DNA of 64,000 bases. It comes from Maratus speciosus (taxonomy: Eukaryota > Arthropoda > Arachnida > Araneae > Salticidae). The stretch is from the NCBI GenBank assembly GCA_963932465.1, contig OZ010795.1, forward strand, positions 476,150,806 to 476,214,805, written 5' to 3'. This document shows positions 24,136 through 34,244 of this stretch, in pieces; the stretch's first letter is position 1, and each line of letters begins with the position of its first letter. The notes beneath the pieces are model-generated. The model was not told where the DNA came from, made no database searches, and worked only from the letters and a program-made list of their open reading frames with translations. The translations under genes and the position numbers were made by a program.

Positions 24136-25179
24136 TCAGTTTCCCTGAGACATGGCAGACGCTGTGTTAGACAGGAATATGCATTTAGGAGTGTTTGGCT
24201 TTAAAGGGCCTGGTTCAAATTCAGATTCAGTCGAGCTGCTTGCTTGAAAGCTCCCACTACTTGAATCTTCCAACAATATAACCGTCTTCCATCTAGATCT
24301 AACTCCACTCGTTGAAGGCTTTGTCGCAGAACCACTATTCCTCGTTGAAATTGTATCCCTTTTCATTTTCCGCGATATTTTCTTTGCAAGAGTTTTGCTT
24401 GTTTTTAAATCAATATTTCCGATAAAAATTTTTCCAACAGTTCTTTGATCCTTCAAGAAGTTCACCTCCCGATGTGGAACTTTACGTCTGATGTCGCAGC
24501 TACAATTGTTCAAGCCTCACTTACAAGCTGCAATGTCAGAGAGGTTGTTGCATTTTGTATGAAATCTTCGCGGATAGCCTTGCCTTTAACGCGCGTATGA
24601 TTACAAGATTTCTCCAATGATCTACACTCATTGTAATAGTTTTTAATCTTTCCGTTAATTGTTCGTTGGGAAACCACTGGTATGGAAGATTTTATCCAGA
24701 GCCTCACTTACAAGCTGCAATGTCAAAGAGAGAGGTTTCCGCATTTCGTATGAAATCTTCGCGGATCGCTTTGCCTTTAACGCCCGTATGATTACAAGAT
24801 TTCTCCAATGATCTACACTCATTGTAATAGTTTTTAATCTTTTCGTTAATTGTTCGTTGGGAAACCACTGGTATGGAAGATTTTATCCAGAGCCTCACTT
24901 ACAAGCTGCAATGTCAAAGAGAGAGGTTTCCGCATTTCGTATGAAATCTTCGCGGATCGCCTAGCCTTTAACGCTCGTATGATTACAAGATTTCTCCAAT
25001 GATCTACACTCATTGTAATAGTTTTTAATCTTTCCGTTAATTGTTCGTTGGGAAACCACTGGTATGAAAGATTTTATCCAGATTTCGGAAACTTTTTCAC
25101 CTACCATTTTAATAATATCATCCACTGGTTGAAGATAAATATCTCGATTTTCTTCTATCCAAAAAGCAATGTATTGCAC
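24136..25179 (-). pseudogene. Element-encoded protein of unknown function with a triplicated module
   Basis: Reading the minus strand: a start region ('AFWIEENRDIYLQPVDDIIK', 25150), then a module containing 'IPVVSQRTINGKIKNYYNEC', 'SLEKSCNHT' and ending 'SLFDIAACK'. The module occurs three times (units at 24892-25082, 24701-24891, 24514-24700, 191/191/187 bp). The tail has 'NNCSCDIRRKVPHRE', 'VNFLKDQRT' and a Ser-rich C-terminus ending at 24136. I recall similar 'SLFDI..C.C' and 'FL.DQRT' motifs in uncharacterised arthropod proteins, but name no function. The second and third copies break frame, since the unit length is not a multiple of three. Confidence 0.6.
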
Positions 25180-25875
25180 GAGAAAAAGGTTTTACTTTTG
25201 CACTGAACAAATGTCACAGGGAAACCGAGCACTGAAAAATAATAAGCATCCCTTGTCGCACTTTCTCCCCTCTTGTATTTCCTCCTTCACTCCCCCAACA
25301 TCGCGATGAGTCACTGCGTTCGCTTATGTTCTCGCCTCACTTCCTTCTCTTCTTCCAGATCTGATTCTGAGGGATTCTGCTGTCCGTCACGCAAATATAT
25401 GACCCTTAAAGCATCGAAAAAAATAATGAAGACCAAGGGACATAAACAGGACAAAAGAGAGAAACCGTTGAAAGATTCAAACAATACATGTAATTTTTGT
25501 TCACTTAAAAGCGAAAAGGCTATAAAAATCGTCTAATTTAGAATACACATAGCAATTAAATAATACATTATCAGAGCTTATTTATACATTTGGAACATTA
25601 AATATGCCTTTTCAAGTAAATACGATTAAAATAAGTTTAATTTAACATTTTTAAAATTTTTGCTAAAAAAGTTCAAAAATCAGCATTTTAGCAAAACTTC
25701 AAGCCAAAATCGGCAAATATAGGAATTGTCCTAAAAATCTCAAATTTTTTGTGTGAACTTGGTGCCACTAGTGGCCACTTTTCCGCACTACCCATCATCG
25801 AAAATCAAAAAAAAGTTTTTTTCGGCCCACCCTATTAGACAATTCCAAGTCTGCATGGTTATCTCTATTTGACAT

Positions 25876-26933
25876 TTTCAAAATTGTTAAAAAAACTGTA
25901 GACGACGAAAAATTAAAAAGTATAAAAGATGGCACAATAATTTAAAATTCACATACTGTATTTGAGCATAGAAAGAAAGAAAAATATCTAACCAAAAATT
26001 TTTTTACTGAGTGAGAGATAGAGTAAAAAAAAAAAATGGGAGGCATTCTTAAAATGTTAATTATGTATATTTTAAAAGGAAGCACTATATTATATATTCT
26101 TACAGTAAGAAAAATTTTAAACCCTCAGACATTATATAGAAATCAGCAAAAATTCATTACAAGATCTTTCAATACTATGTCATGCAAAAATGATAATCAA
26201 TTGGAAATACTGAGCAAAAGTAAATAAAATTTTTTTAAATCAAATAATTGCCGGGATAAAATTTCCCAAGACTCTTTTGGAAACGGCGACAAGGACTACC
26301 AACGTGCCTATCCTATCATAAACAAATATTAACTAAATGAAATTTTATTTTATGCATGAAAAATATTAAACCATATAAATATCAACATTTAATAAATATG
26401 CACAGAAATACTGAAATTAAAAACCTACTTTTGAAAATAAAGCAGGAAAAGAGCAGACAATAACTATAAGTGCCAAATAAAAACGTTAAAATATAATTTT
26501 TCAATTTAGCAAATTTTCAATTTTTTTTTCCTCTCTGTTCATGCTAACAAATCAAAATAATCAGCTAAAATAAGCAGTCATTATTTTATTTTCTTTTAAC
26601 CAAACAGCATGAAAAGGAAATATATATATAAACCATAACATATACAGAGAACAAAAAAGCAAAATAATAACTAATCATTTACTGTATTTATTACAAGTAA
26701 AGCATAAAAGTTAAAATTAAATTTTCCCTGTACATGCTTTTGAAGTGAATGTTATTTACTTTTACTTTGAAATTATATTGTATACTAGCCGCCCTTGGCG
26801 ACCAGTTTGGTCTCCGTTAGATATGTGCTAAGCATTGTACCATGTTGCTTTTATCCAAAATTTACTTTACTTTCTCAATACTTCGCCAAATCAGAAGTTT
26901 CTGGTAGAGAAATCAAGAACTCCGTATTTTTAT
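25876..26933. other. Noncoding stretch upstream of the LINE ORF1
   Basis: This is probably the 5' untranslated part of the LINE near 25876-26030, followed by AT-rich DNA. From about 26776 ('actagccgcccttggcgacc') another repeat begins. Its terminal motif reappears inverted near 46635-46665, and its far end near 27500-27590 reappears inverted at 41146-41240. Confidence 0.4.
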
Positions 26934-27229
26934 GGATACTACTTGGTTATCCCGTCGACCAAAAATCTATCGCCAAACTATAAGATTAAACACCAATAAT
27001 GGTTGATCGTAAATGTCACATTCTCTTGACTTTAAGCAACTTACACGTGTTTACAGCATCAAGTTATTTTTATTTCGACGTTTTATTTGTATTTTTATTA
27101 ATGTTGTACTAATTTATTTGCTCTTTAGCTATTTAAAATAAAAAATATGTCAATTTGTATAATTTGGCGAGTGGTTTGGTGATTTATATAATTTGGCGAA
27201 ATTGGTCGACGGGATAACTAAGTAGTACC
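26934..27229. mobile_element. About 296-bp MITE, uninterrupted copy
   Basis: The termini are inverted: GTTATCCCGTCGACCAA near 26946 and TTGGTCGACGGGATAAC ending at 27218, with the pairing extending outward over TACTACTT. The same element occurs at about 41555-45224, where it is split by a 3.4 kb insertion. This copy supplies the empty target (27091-27100, 'atttttatta'). No coding capacity. Confidence 0.75.
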
Positions 27230-27799
27230 TTTTTATGTTAGCCAGGCGCAAGTGATAAATCATCAAACATTGTCTTTCCCGTCGCATTTTTTCATATTTC
27301 ATTAAATTCATCTAAAATATAATAGTTTTACTCATTTTATTTAAAATACATAATTTTAATTTGAAATTCATGACTTTTACTTCTTTCTTTCCCTTTTTTA
27401 AGAAAAAGAAAAGAAAAATAATAAATAATACCGAAAACCATGACTTTTAATTTCAACATCAAAGCATTGTTTTAATTTACCACGCGAAAAATAAAAAATG
27501 TAAAACATGGCCACCTGGCATACAAAAAGCGAAGTGGCCAGCCCGGAACTATTGATGGCAGTCACATGACTTAGGCTATTATTATAGAGATGTCGAAGTT
27601 TTTTTTTTATCTAGCAATTGCGGAATTTACTATTATGATTGCTGGCGAATATTCAGTTACAATTTCTGCGGGTTTTTTTTCTTTACTTTTGTACTGTATG
27701 CAGAGATTTCCATAGGATCTTCTTTTGAATTATTTTTTGTAAACCAACTACTTTCCTTTTTTTTTATCACTGCGGTTCACAGAACACAGTTAGTGTTAT
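27230..27799. other. Noncoding, containing one end of a dispersed repeat
   Basis: The segment 27500-27590 is the reverse complement of 41146-41240 (shared 'agtcatgtgact', 'ttccgg', 'ctctataata'). That indicates the terminus of an element family present twice in the window. The remainder is AT-rich without a gene. Confidence 0.45.
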
Positions 27800-28211
27800 G
27801 ATTTGATCACGCGTGTCAGCAAACAGTATTGGTCGCTTTCATGTAATCGATGGGACACTGAATGCAAGAAAATAGATGGACACTATTCTGGAATCTAAAT
27901 TTATACCTTCTATCAGGGATCTCTTTCCCAACAATGCTTCATTTATTTTTCAGCAAGATTCTCCTCCTTGCCAAATAGCAAAATGATCGAAAGATTGCTT
28001 TAGTACAAAGAGCATTGAATGGCTAGGAAACAGTTCTGGCCTTAATCCTATTAAGAAATTGTGGCACCGTTTGAAAACTACGAATGAGGCGCCCATGAAA
28101 TAAAAGGGAACCAATTGAGATTATAAATGTTTCCTGGCATCGTCTAATAACGAAGGAAGAGCTTAAAACTCTCGTCACCTCAATGAAATATCGATGTGAA
28201 GCTGTAATATA
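27800..28211 (+). pseudogene. Tc1-like transposase C-terminal fragment
   Basis: Frames with stops read 'GRFHVIDGTLNA', 'FIFQQDSPPCQIAK' and 'EWLGNSSGLNPIKKLWHRLK'. These correspond to the Tc1 signature around the second catalytic Asp (QQDxAPxH) and the 'WPxxSPDLNPIExLW' region with the final Glu, here changed to Lys. The N-terminal half is absent. The fragment ends exactly where the Helentron-like element begins (28212). Confidence 0.8.
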
Positions 28212-29133
28212 CTAATATGTTGTGGCCATCACAAAACTTTCTTCTATATAAATCACGTCAATTAAATCATTTAAATAGTACAAGAAATTACACCAATCTA
28301 GTACCAATTCATATCAAAGTATATCTGAATTTGAAGTTTGATGAAAATTCGTGCATTAGTTCTATAGACAGAGCTATAGCGGAAATTCTGAAAAATGTAG
28401 CATAACAGCACCACCTGTTGAGCGATTTACATCAAAACATAAACACCACTGAATGATATCAAGGTATACCTGGTACTGAAGTTTGATAAAAATTCGTGCA
28501 TTAGTTATTGAGAAAGAGCTATAGTGGAAATTCTGAAAAATGCAGCATAGCAGCTCCACCTTTCAGGCGATTTGCACCTAAACATAAACAGCACTAATTC
28601 ATATTAAGGTATACCTGAATATGAAGTTTGTTGATAATCCAAGCATTAGTTCTTGAGATAGAGCTATTGCGGAAATCGCAAAAAATGCAGCATATTAGCG
28701 CTACCTTTTGAGCGATTTACACTAAAATGTATAAAACGTCAATCCATGTCAAGTACTAATTGAATCTGAAATTTGATGAAACTCCGTTCATTAGTTTTGG
28801 AGATTGAACTATTGTGGAAATCGTGAAAAATGCTGCACAGCAGCGCTACGTGTTGGTAGATTTTCACCAAAAAACAATAATCAGCACCAATTTATATTAG
28901 GGACTAACTGAACATAATTTTTTATTAAATTCCGTGCATTAGTTCTTGAGATAGAGCGCCTACAAAATTTGTGTCATATACAGACAGACAGACTCACAGG
29001 CTCACAGACAGACATTTTGTAAAAACATGTTTTTCGGAATCTCTGACCTCTAAAACGTGTAAATCCATCGAAAACCGAGGTCGAAAATTTTCACGAATCC
29101 AATACTTTCTTCTTGTAAAGATAAAGAAAGTAA
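28212..29133 (-). mobile_element. Helentron-like non-autonomous element with about 146-bp repeats
   Basis: The 5' end (29133, minus strand) reads TTACTTTCTTTATC followed by a local inverted partner and a GTCT-type microsatellite (about 28980-29012). The 3' end near 28212 keeps the 'AGAAGAAAGTTTTGTGATGG' motif shared with the 41.7-45.1 kb copy. In between, a unit with 'gcattagttcttgagataga' recurs at about 28352, 28498, 28642, 28789 and 28937 (period about 146). Sub-terminal inverted repeats, internal repeats and no target duplication fit non-autonomous Helentrons. No Rep/helicase is encoded. Confidence 0.65.
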
Positions 29134-29449
29134 AAATAAAGGCTACCCTACTAAGTATTGATAACTCACTGCAATCATTAGTACCTAAAGTATCTCGATA
29201 ATTATTGCCGCTTAATTTTTTTTATATTGCAAATATTTGGATTTTGTTTTTTGTATTGAAATCAGCATTATTTTATCTTTAAAACGATACATAAGAGTTT
29301 GCATTTTGCGAAATGTAACATTTTCTATAAGCATATAAATTTAGAAAACATTAAAATTTCCAAAAGTGTCCACAATTTTGGCCACTACTGTATATGTATT
29401 ATTTTGAAAGCACCCTCTTTAATAAATTCTCCTTCCCTTTCTGTTTAAG

Positions 29450-29645
29450 CACTAAAGGTTGCATTATTGGCAAATAGATCTTTGGGAGGATTCTTTAAAA
29501 ATCGTAACCAGAAATTATTGCATAGATTTTCCCAAATACTCTGATTTGTTATCTTGCAATTGCATTCGAAACTATTCTTGCTTTAGTGTTTTGTCCATTT
29601 AGCAAGCCTGTCCGCTGTCTCATTACCAGACATAAAAAAGTATGT
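29450..29645 (-). pseudogene. LINE RNase H fragment
   Basis: On the minus strand 'GNETADRLAKWTKH' (about 29640-29590) matches the conserved GNExADxLAK motif near the end of the RNase H domain of I-like LINEs. Downstream frames carry scattered further similarity with stops. More LINE-derived sequence may extend toward 30560 but is too decayed to call. Confidence 0.55.
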
Positions 29646-30879
29646 TGAGATCAACTGCAGAATTTAGATATTATCTGTGAAATTATCTTCTCCCTCTTTC
29701 CTCTTAACAGGTTTCCCAGAAACCTGTACATACAAAAACTGCTTGACTGCTCCTTTACTGAAAGCTTTTGTATACCACTAATTATTAACTATAATCGTTG
29801 CTTTTTAATGGAAAAAATTCTCGACTAAATAAGGCGAATATTTAAATATTCTTTTGTATTGAAATCGGTAGAAGTATGGTATTTTCTTACTGCTGTGCGA
29901 TTAGCCTTGGAGTCACAAAAAAGAGATGTTTTATCCATCATTTTAACTTTTGTTTGAAAACGAAAGTAACACTGTTAAGTGGTAAATATTTTTTGTAGTT
30001 GATGATGAATGTCTTGCCTAGTATGGGCTTATTGCCTTACAGGCAGTCTTGGAATTACAAAAGAAATCTAATTCATTTGGTTTGTTCATGTAATCAAGTG
30101 AATCAGATTAATGCAAAGCTTTTTGTAATATTCTTAGTTCACTTGCGAAATTTGGGGCGGTGATGCTTGTGTCGATTTGTGTTACGCAGTGTTTTGTAAA
30201 AATTGATGCATGTATCTCCTTGGTTATACGGTTTCATCAGCTGATTCGTCAGTATACGACTGTACAAGATTTCCTCCTTAGAATAATTTGATTGTCTGCA
30301 TTACCTTTGCATATTATATTTGGGATAAAATATATTTTAGAGCAAGTCTTAATGCGATTGCTATCAATTGAAGTATTATGCCAAATAGTCTAGTATACAG
30401 ATGATTCTTGGAGGCTCGAGACCAACTTCTTGTTGGATTTAAAAGTCTAGTTGCATTGCAGACTACTCACGTTTTAATCCTGATACTACCAGTATAACTG
30501 CCACTTGATTTCAGGCAATGTTATCAGTGTCATGAAATCTAATTTTGATGCTGAAGTTGAGGATTTATACTTTCTTCTGCTTTCTAGAGTTTAAAGACCG
30601 CAGTAACACATAAATTTCACTTTGTTAGAATTACTTTTTTTTCTTAATGGCACATTTGAGAAAGAAATGCATTTAATGCAATTTTTTTTTTTTTTATGAA
30701 TAAATTAATATGGAAAACATAATGGTGAATGAAAAATTACGATACTGAATAGATTGTTTATATGGAATGATTCTTATATTCAGATTAAGAAAAACAGTGT
30801 TTCTGATTTTAAAAATAAAAGGTTTTACATTCTGAAAACATTAAAAAAATTCTGTGCAATCATTTTTCTTTCATAAGGA
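29646..30879. other. Noncoding, possibly decayed LINE
   Basis: Composition is less AT-rich than the flanks between 29650 and 30560, and short coding-like stretches appear, but I cannot assemble a domain. The rest to 30879 is plain AT-rich. Confidence 0.35.
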
Positions 30880-31703
30880 GTGCAATTTCATTTGTGTATT
30901 CTTTCCAAAAAGTATTTGAATAAACAACATTAATTAAAAATATCCCGAACACAAATTACATTTTCATTAAATACTTTATATTCAAATTGAGAAAACTGGT
31001 TTTATAAATCTGATTGAAATAAATAATACTTTTAATTCAACGATATTCATTATTTTGATTGTTTCCCTGAACATAGTTGCATGAAAGTGATTCAGACTTT
31101 TTGTTTATGCTTTTCGTTTATATATCAATATTAATTTACAGATAGTAAATCCCTGATGAAATGACCAGTTGCTTTTCGATGCTTTAGTTAAAATAAACGT
31201 CTTTTAAAAGCTGAATTAAATCGTTAACATTAGCAGTGATACTTCAAAAAACTGAAATATGTTTAATTAATTTAATTTTAGGATGAAAAAAAAAGAAAAT
31301 TTCTCTCAATTAAGTTAAATATACTGCGCAACGTTTTCAGATTTATGAGAAAAAAAACCTTTTCAGAATTGCAAATGCAAAGAAATCCATTAAAAAAAGT
31401 TACTTAAAATTTACGTAATTAAAAGTCCATTATAAAAATACGAAATTCCATCCGATTATATTTGCTAAAAACTTTCGAAGATATCATTTACATACAATAA
31501 AAACCATTCAGTCAATTCTCAATTTATATAAAATATTTTAATAAAAAACATCGCTATCAAATTATTTCACTCCAAACTAAATTTTAGCTTAGTATTAGCT
31601 TGGTGCAAAAATAATGCATGATTTTTCAATTCAAATTTATAACGCTATAACTTTTTCAAGTTAAAGATATTTAATAAAAGTAAGAGCTATTACAATCGAT
31701 ATA

Positions 31704-33413
31704 CCGGGTGATTATAATTAAAGTATCGATTTCAAAAATTGATAATTTTAAAACTACTGATTAGAATGAGTTGATATTTGAGCAGAACAATCATAAGGCA
31801 ATGAAATTTTGTTTGGCGAAAAAAAAATCAGTGCCAAAATGTGCCGATAGATGACGCTGTCAGGGTTCACATTGTCTGGAAAGCAAATTACTAATACGTG
31901 GCATGCGCACAACAGACATAGCTGCCATAAAAATGCAGAGAACTAGCTCTTTGCCTGAATGCTTCATCATGACTCTGACTATGAAGGATCGCGCTCTGCT
32001 CTTGAAGCTTTTTTATAGGAACGATGACTGTGCACTTACAGCTATTAGGAAATCTCGGACATTAAAATCCATAAACAGGGGTCCAATAACCACAAATAGT
32101 CTGCGAAAAAGGATTGCTACATTCGAAGAGACCGGTTTATATGACGTTAAACGGGGTAGAGGAAGGAAACCAGTTTCGGCAGCGGCAGTGGAAGATGTGA
32201 CTACAGCATTACAAGAACAGACTAACAGTGAGGTTGGAATCAGCAGTGCACGGGGAATTGGCCGAATACTGGATATGCCGAACAGTACGGTGCGTAAAGT
32301 CCTACGGAACATCTTGCGCTGATATCCATACAAGGTAACTCATGTGCAGGAGTTGCTACCTGCTGATCTGGAAGCACGTCAATCTTTTGCGCTACAATTT
32401 TTTTCCCAGATGGAAGTGGCCAACGGATGGACATTATGTGGTCTGACGAAGCCCACTTTTATTTGCAAGGTTCCGTAAATACGCAAAATTGCAGGATATG
32501 GGCGACCGAGAATCCGTCCCAGCTACAGCCATTACCTCTTCAGTCTGAAAAGGTCACTGTGTGGTGTGGAATAACGGCAGCGTTCAGCGTCGGTCCGTTT
32601 TTCTTCGAGGAGGTCACACCTGCGGGTCCCGTTACCTGCACCGTTACTGGCAAGCGGTATGAAGCACTTCTGAGTAACCATGTATTTACAGGCACTTCAG
32701 CAGCGTCAGTGTGTGGATCGCACAATATTCATGCAAGATGGCGCTCCTCCGCACATTTCTACTCCTGTGAAGCAGCTACTGAGTGCTAATTTTGGAGATA
32801 ATAGGATCATAAGCCGCCATTTTCCAACTACGTGGCCGCCACGTTCCCCCGACTTAAACCCGTGTGATTTCTGGCTTTGGGGGTACCTGACCTGAAGAAT
32901 GTTGTTAATAGCGGGCGGATTCAGAATCTAGCCGACTTGAAGGCAACCCATTGCAACAGTACAGATACCCTCCGATCTGTTGTGAAGCAGGCCGTTTTGC
33001 GCTTCCAATTATTAGCAGAACAAGTCGGAGGGCATACCGAACAACTTATGCATTAATCATCAGTAAGGAGTTTGTTCCATGAAGCTCTTTTTTTTTTCAC
33101 TTCTTGTCTTTATCGCTGTTGTCGCAGCAAACACGTATTCTTGCATTTTTGCTAATACATTTTTATAAAATCCCTGAGCTTTTTTTTTTTCCTTTTGGCT
33201 AACAAGATTCCTGTGTTTAACGATTACATTCTTGGTCTTTTCCCCGGACATTAAACTGACAATGCCATCTATCGGCACATTTTGCAACTATTTTTTCCTT
33301 CGCCAAACGAAATTGCATTGCCTCACGATTGTTCTGCTAAAATCAATTCATTCTAACCAGTAGTTTTAAAATTATCGATTTTGGAAATCGGAACTTTAAT
33401 TATAATCACCCGG
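31704..33413 (+). mobile_element. 1.7 kb Tc1/mariner-superfamily element with long inverted ends
   Basis: The ends CCGGGTGATTATAATTAAAG and CTTTAATTATAATCACCCGG are inverted copies, and the arms pair for about 130 bp ('aattgataattttaaaacta', 'gaatgag/cattc'). TA lies on each side (31702-31703, 33414-33415). It is inserted just after the mariner transposase stop in the mariner 3' region. It carries a recognisable but broken transposase. Confidence 0.9.
31903..33056 (+). pseudogene. Transposase of the nested element, recently broken
   Basis: Order of parts: an N-terminal helix-turn-helix ('RALLLKLFYRNDDCALTAIR', then 'LRKRIATFEETGLYDVKRGR'), a second DNA-binding half, a stop at 32320-32322, then 'YPYKVTHVQELLPADLEARQ'. 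A shift near 32420 leads to the first catalytic Asp in 'IMWSDEAHFYLQG'. 'PVTCTVTGKRYEALL' follows, then a shift near 32690, the second Asp in 'IFMQDGAPPH', and the third Asp in 'PDLNPCDFWLW', with 42 residues between the last two. The C-terminal tail ends at a TAA at 33054. Only one stop and a few shifts are present, so inactivation is fairly recent. Confidence 0.85.
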
Positions 33414-33415
33414 TA

Positions 33416-33990
33416 TTTTTACCAACGAGAAACGAGCTTGGTGATCCCTGTGATGTAAAAGTCTATACTTCTGGAGGCGACAAACTCGGAAGGCGTTTCC
33501 GACATCATCTTGGTGAACGAAAATTTTTCCCCTCAAGAAGTTTCCTTGGTGTTTAAAGAAGTGGTAGTCGGTTGGAAAGAGGTCCGGTGAGTACGATAGG
33601 TGAGATAGTGTTTTGTAGGTCAACGCGTGTAATTTTTGGAGGGTCAACTGTTCGACGTGAGTTGTCGTTCAACTGTTGCGGCAGTCACTTATCGAGTTTC
33701 TTCACTTTGCCAATTTATTCTAAATGGCGAAAGATACTGGAATGGTCAGCGTTGAATTCATTCGCAATTTCTGGAGTTGTTTTGGTTGACTATTGGTATT
33801 GACTATTACTGTCAGTTAATCATCGTCAACAAGACAAGGACGCCCGCGACTACCCTTTTCTTGAAGCCTGAAATCTACTCGATAAAATTTTTGAAACCGA
33901 CGCTGAATCGTGCTTACGTTGATGATTCCTTCGCCTCAAATTTCATTAATTTTTCGCCCGGTTAATGTTGCATTGGGACCGAGATTAAAC
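33416..33990 (-). pseudogene. mariner transposase with the catalytic centre deleted
   Basis: On the minus strand 'NEFNADHSSIFRHLE' and 'IGKVKKLDK' (about 33765-33685) are the N-terminal helix-turn-helix of mariner. They are followed within about 20 residues by 'LTLQKLHALTYKTLSHLSYS' and 'SPDLFPTDYHFFKHQGNFL' (33647-33550), the region of the third Asp, and finally 'SIDFYITGITKLVSRW' plus stop near 33425. The segment with the first two catalytic Asp residues is missing, so this is an internal-deletion derivative with extra stops. Confidence 0.8.
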
Positions 33991-34244
33991 TCGTAAAAAT
34001 AAATTTAAAGAAAATCTTGTTTTGACATCCCAGCTTCTGAAATCAATTATTAGACGAAAAAAAAATGAAAGCAATTAATTCGCAAAGAAAGTGCTTATAA
34101 TAAGTTTTTAAATGATGCATAATGCATACCACTAGGATTAAATTATGTATGCAAAATGCTTATAAAATAAGTTGCATTTTAAAATCATGCATTATTTTTA
34201 CACAAATCTAATACTTTATATTGTAATTGTTAAAATAAAATATA

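Larger units (their letters stand above)
23531..25834 (-). mobile_element. hAT-like DNA transposon with 620-bp inverted ends
   Basis: The 2,304-bp element starts TAGGGTGGGCCGAAAAAA and ends with its inverted copy. The inverted arms run about 23531-24153 and 25211-25834 at roughly 95 percent identity by eye. It is flanked by the perfect 8-bp duplication TTAGACAA (23523-23530, 25835-25842), whose T at position 2 and A at position 7 fit the hAT preference. It sits inside a LINE ORF1, so it is younger. The centre holds a broken gene with a triplicated module (24136-25179). No hAT transposase (BED finger, dimerisation domain) is visible, so it is probably non-autonomous. Confidence 0.85.
31595..34211 (-). 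mobile_element. mariner element carrying a nested Tc1-like insertion
   Basis: The left end TTAGCTTGGTGCAAAAATAA and the right end 'ttatttttacacaaatctaa' are inverted copies of the classic mariner terminus (TTAGGTTGGTGCAAAAGTAA type). TA flanks both sides (31593-31594, 34212-34213). Without the nested element it is about 900 bp, shorter than a full mariner (about 1.3 kb), consistent with the internal deletion seen in its transposase. Confidence 0.85.

Noticed and set aside
32013..32333. 106-residue minus-strand frame
   Set aside because: It is antisense to the recognised transposase.
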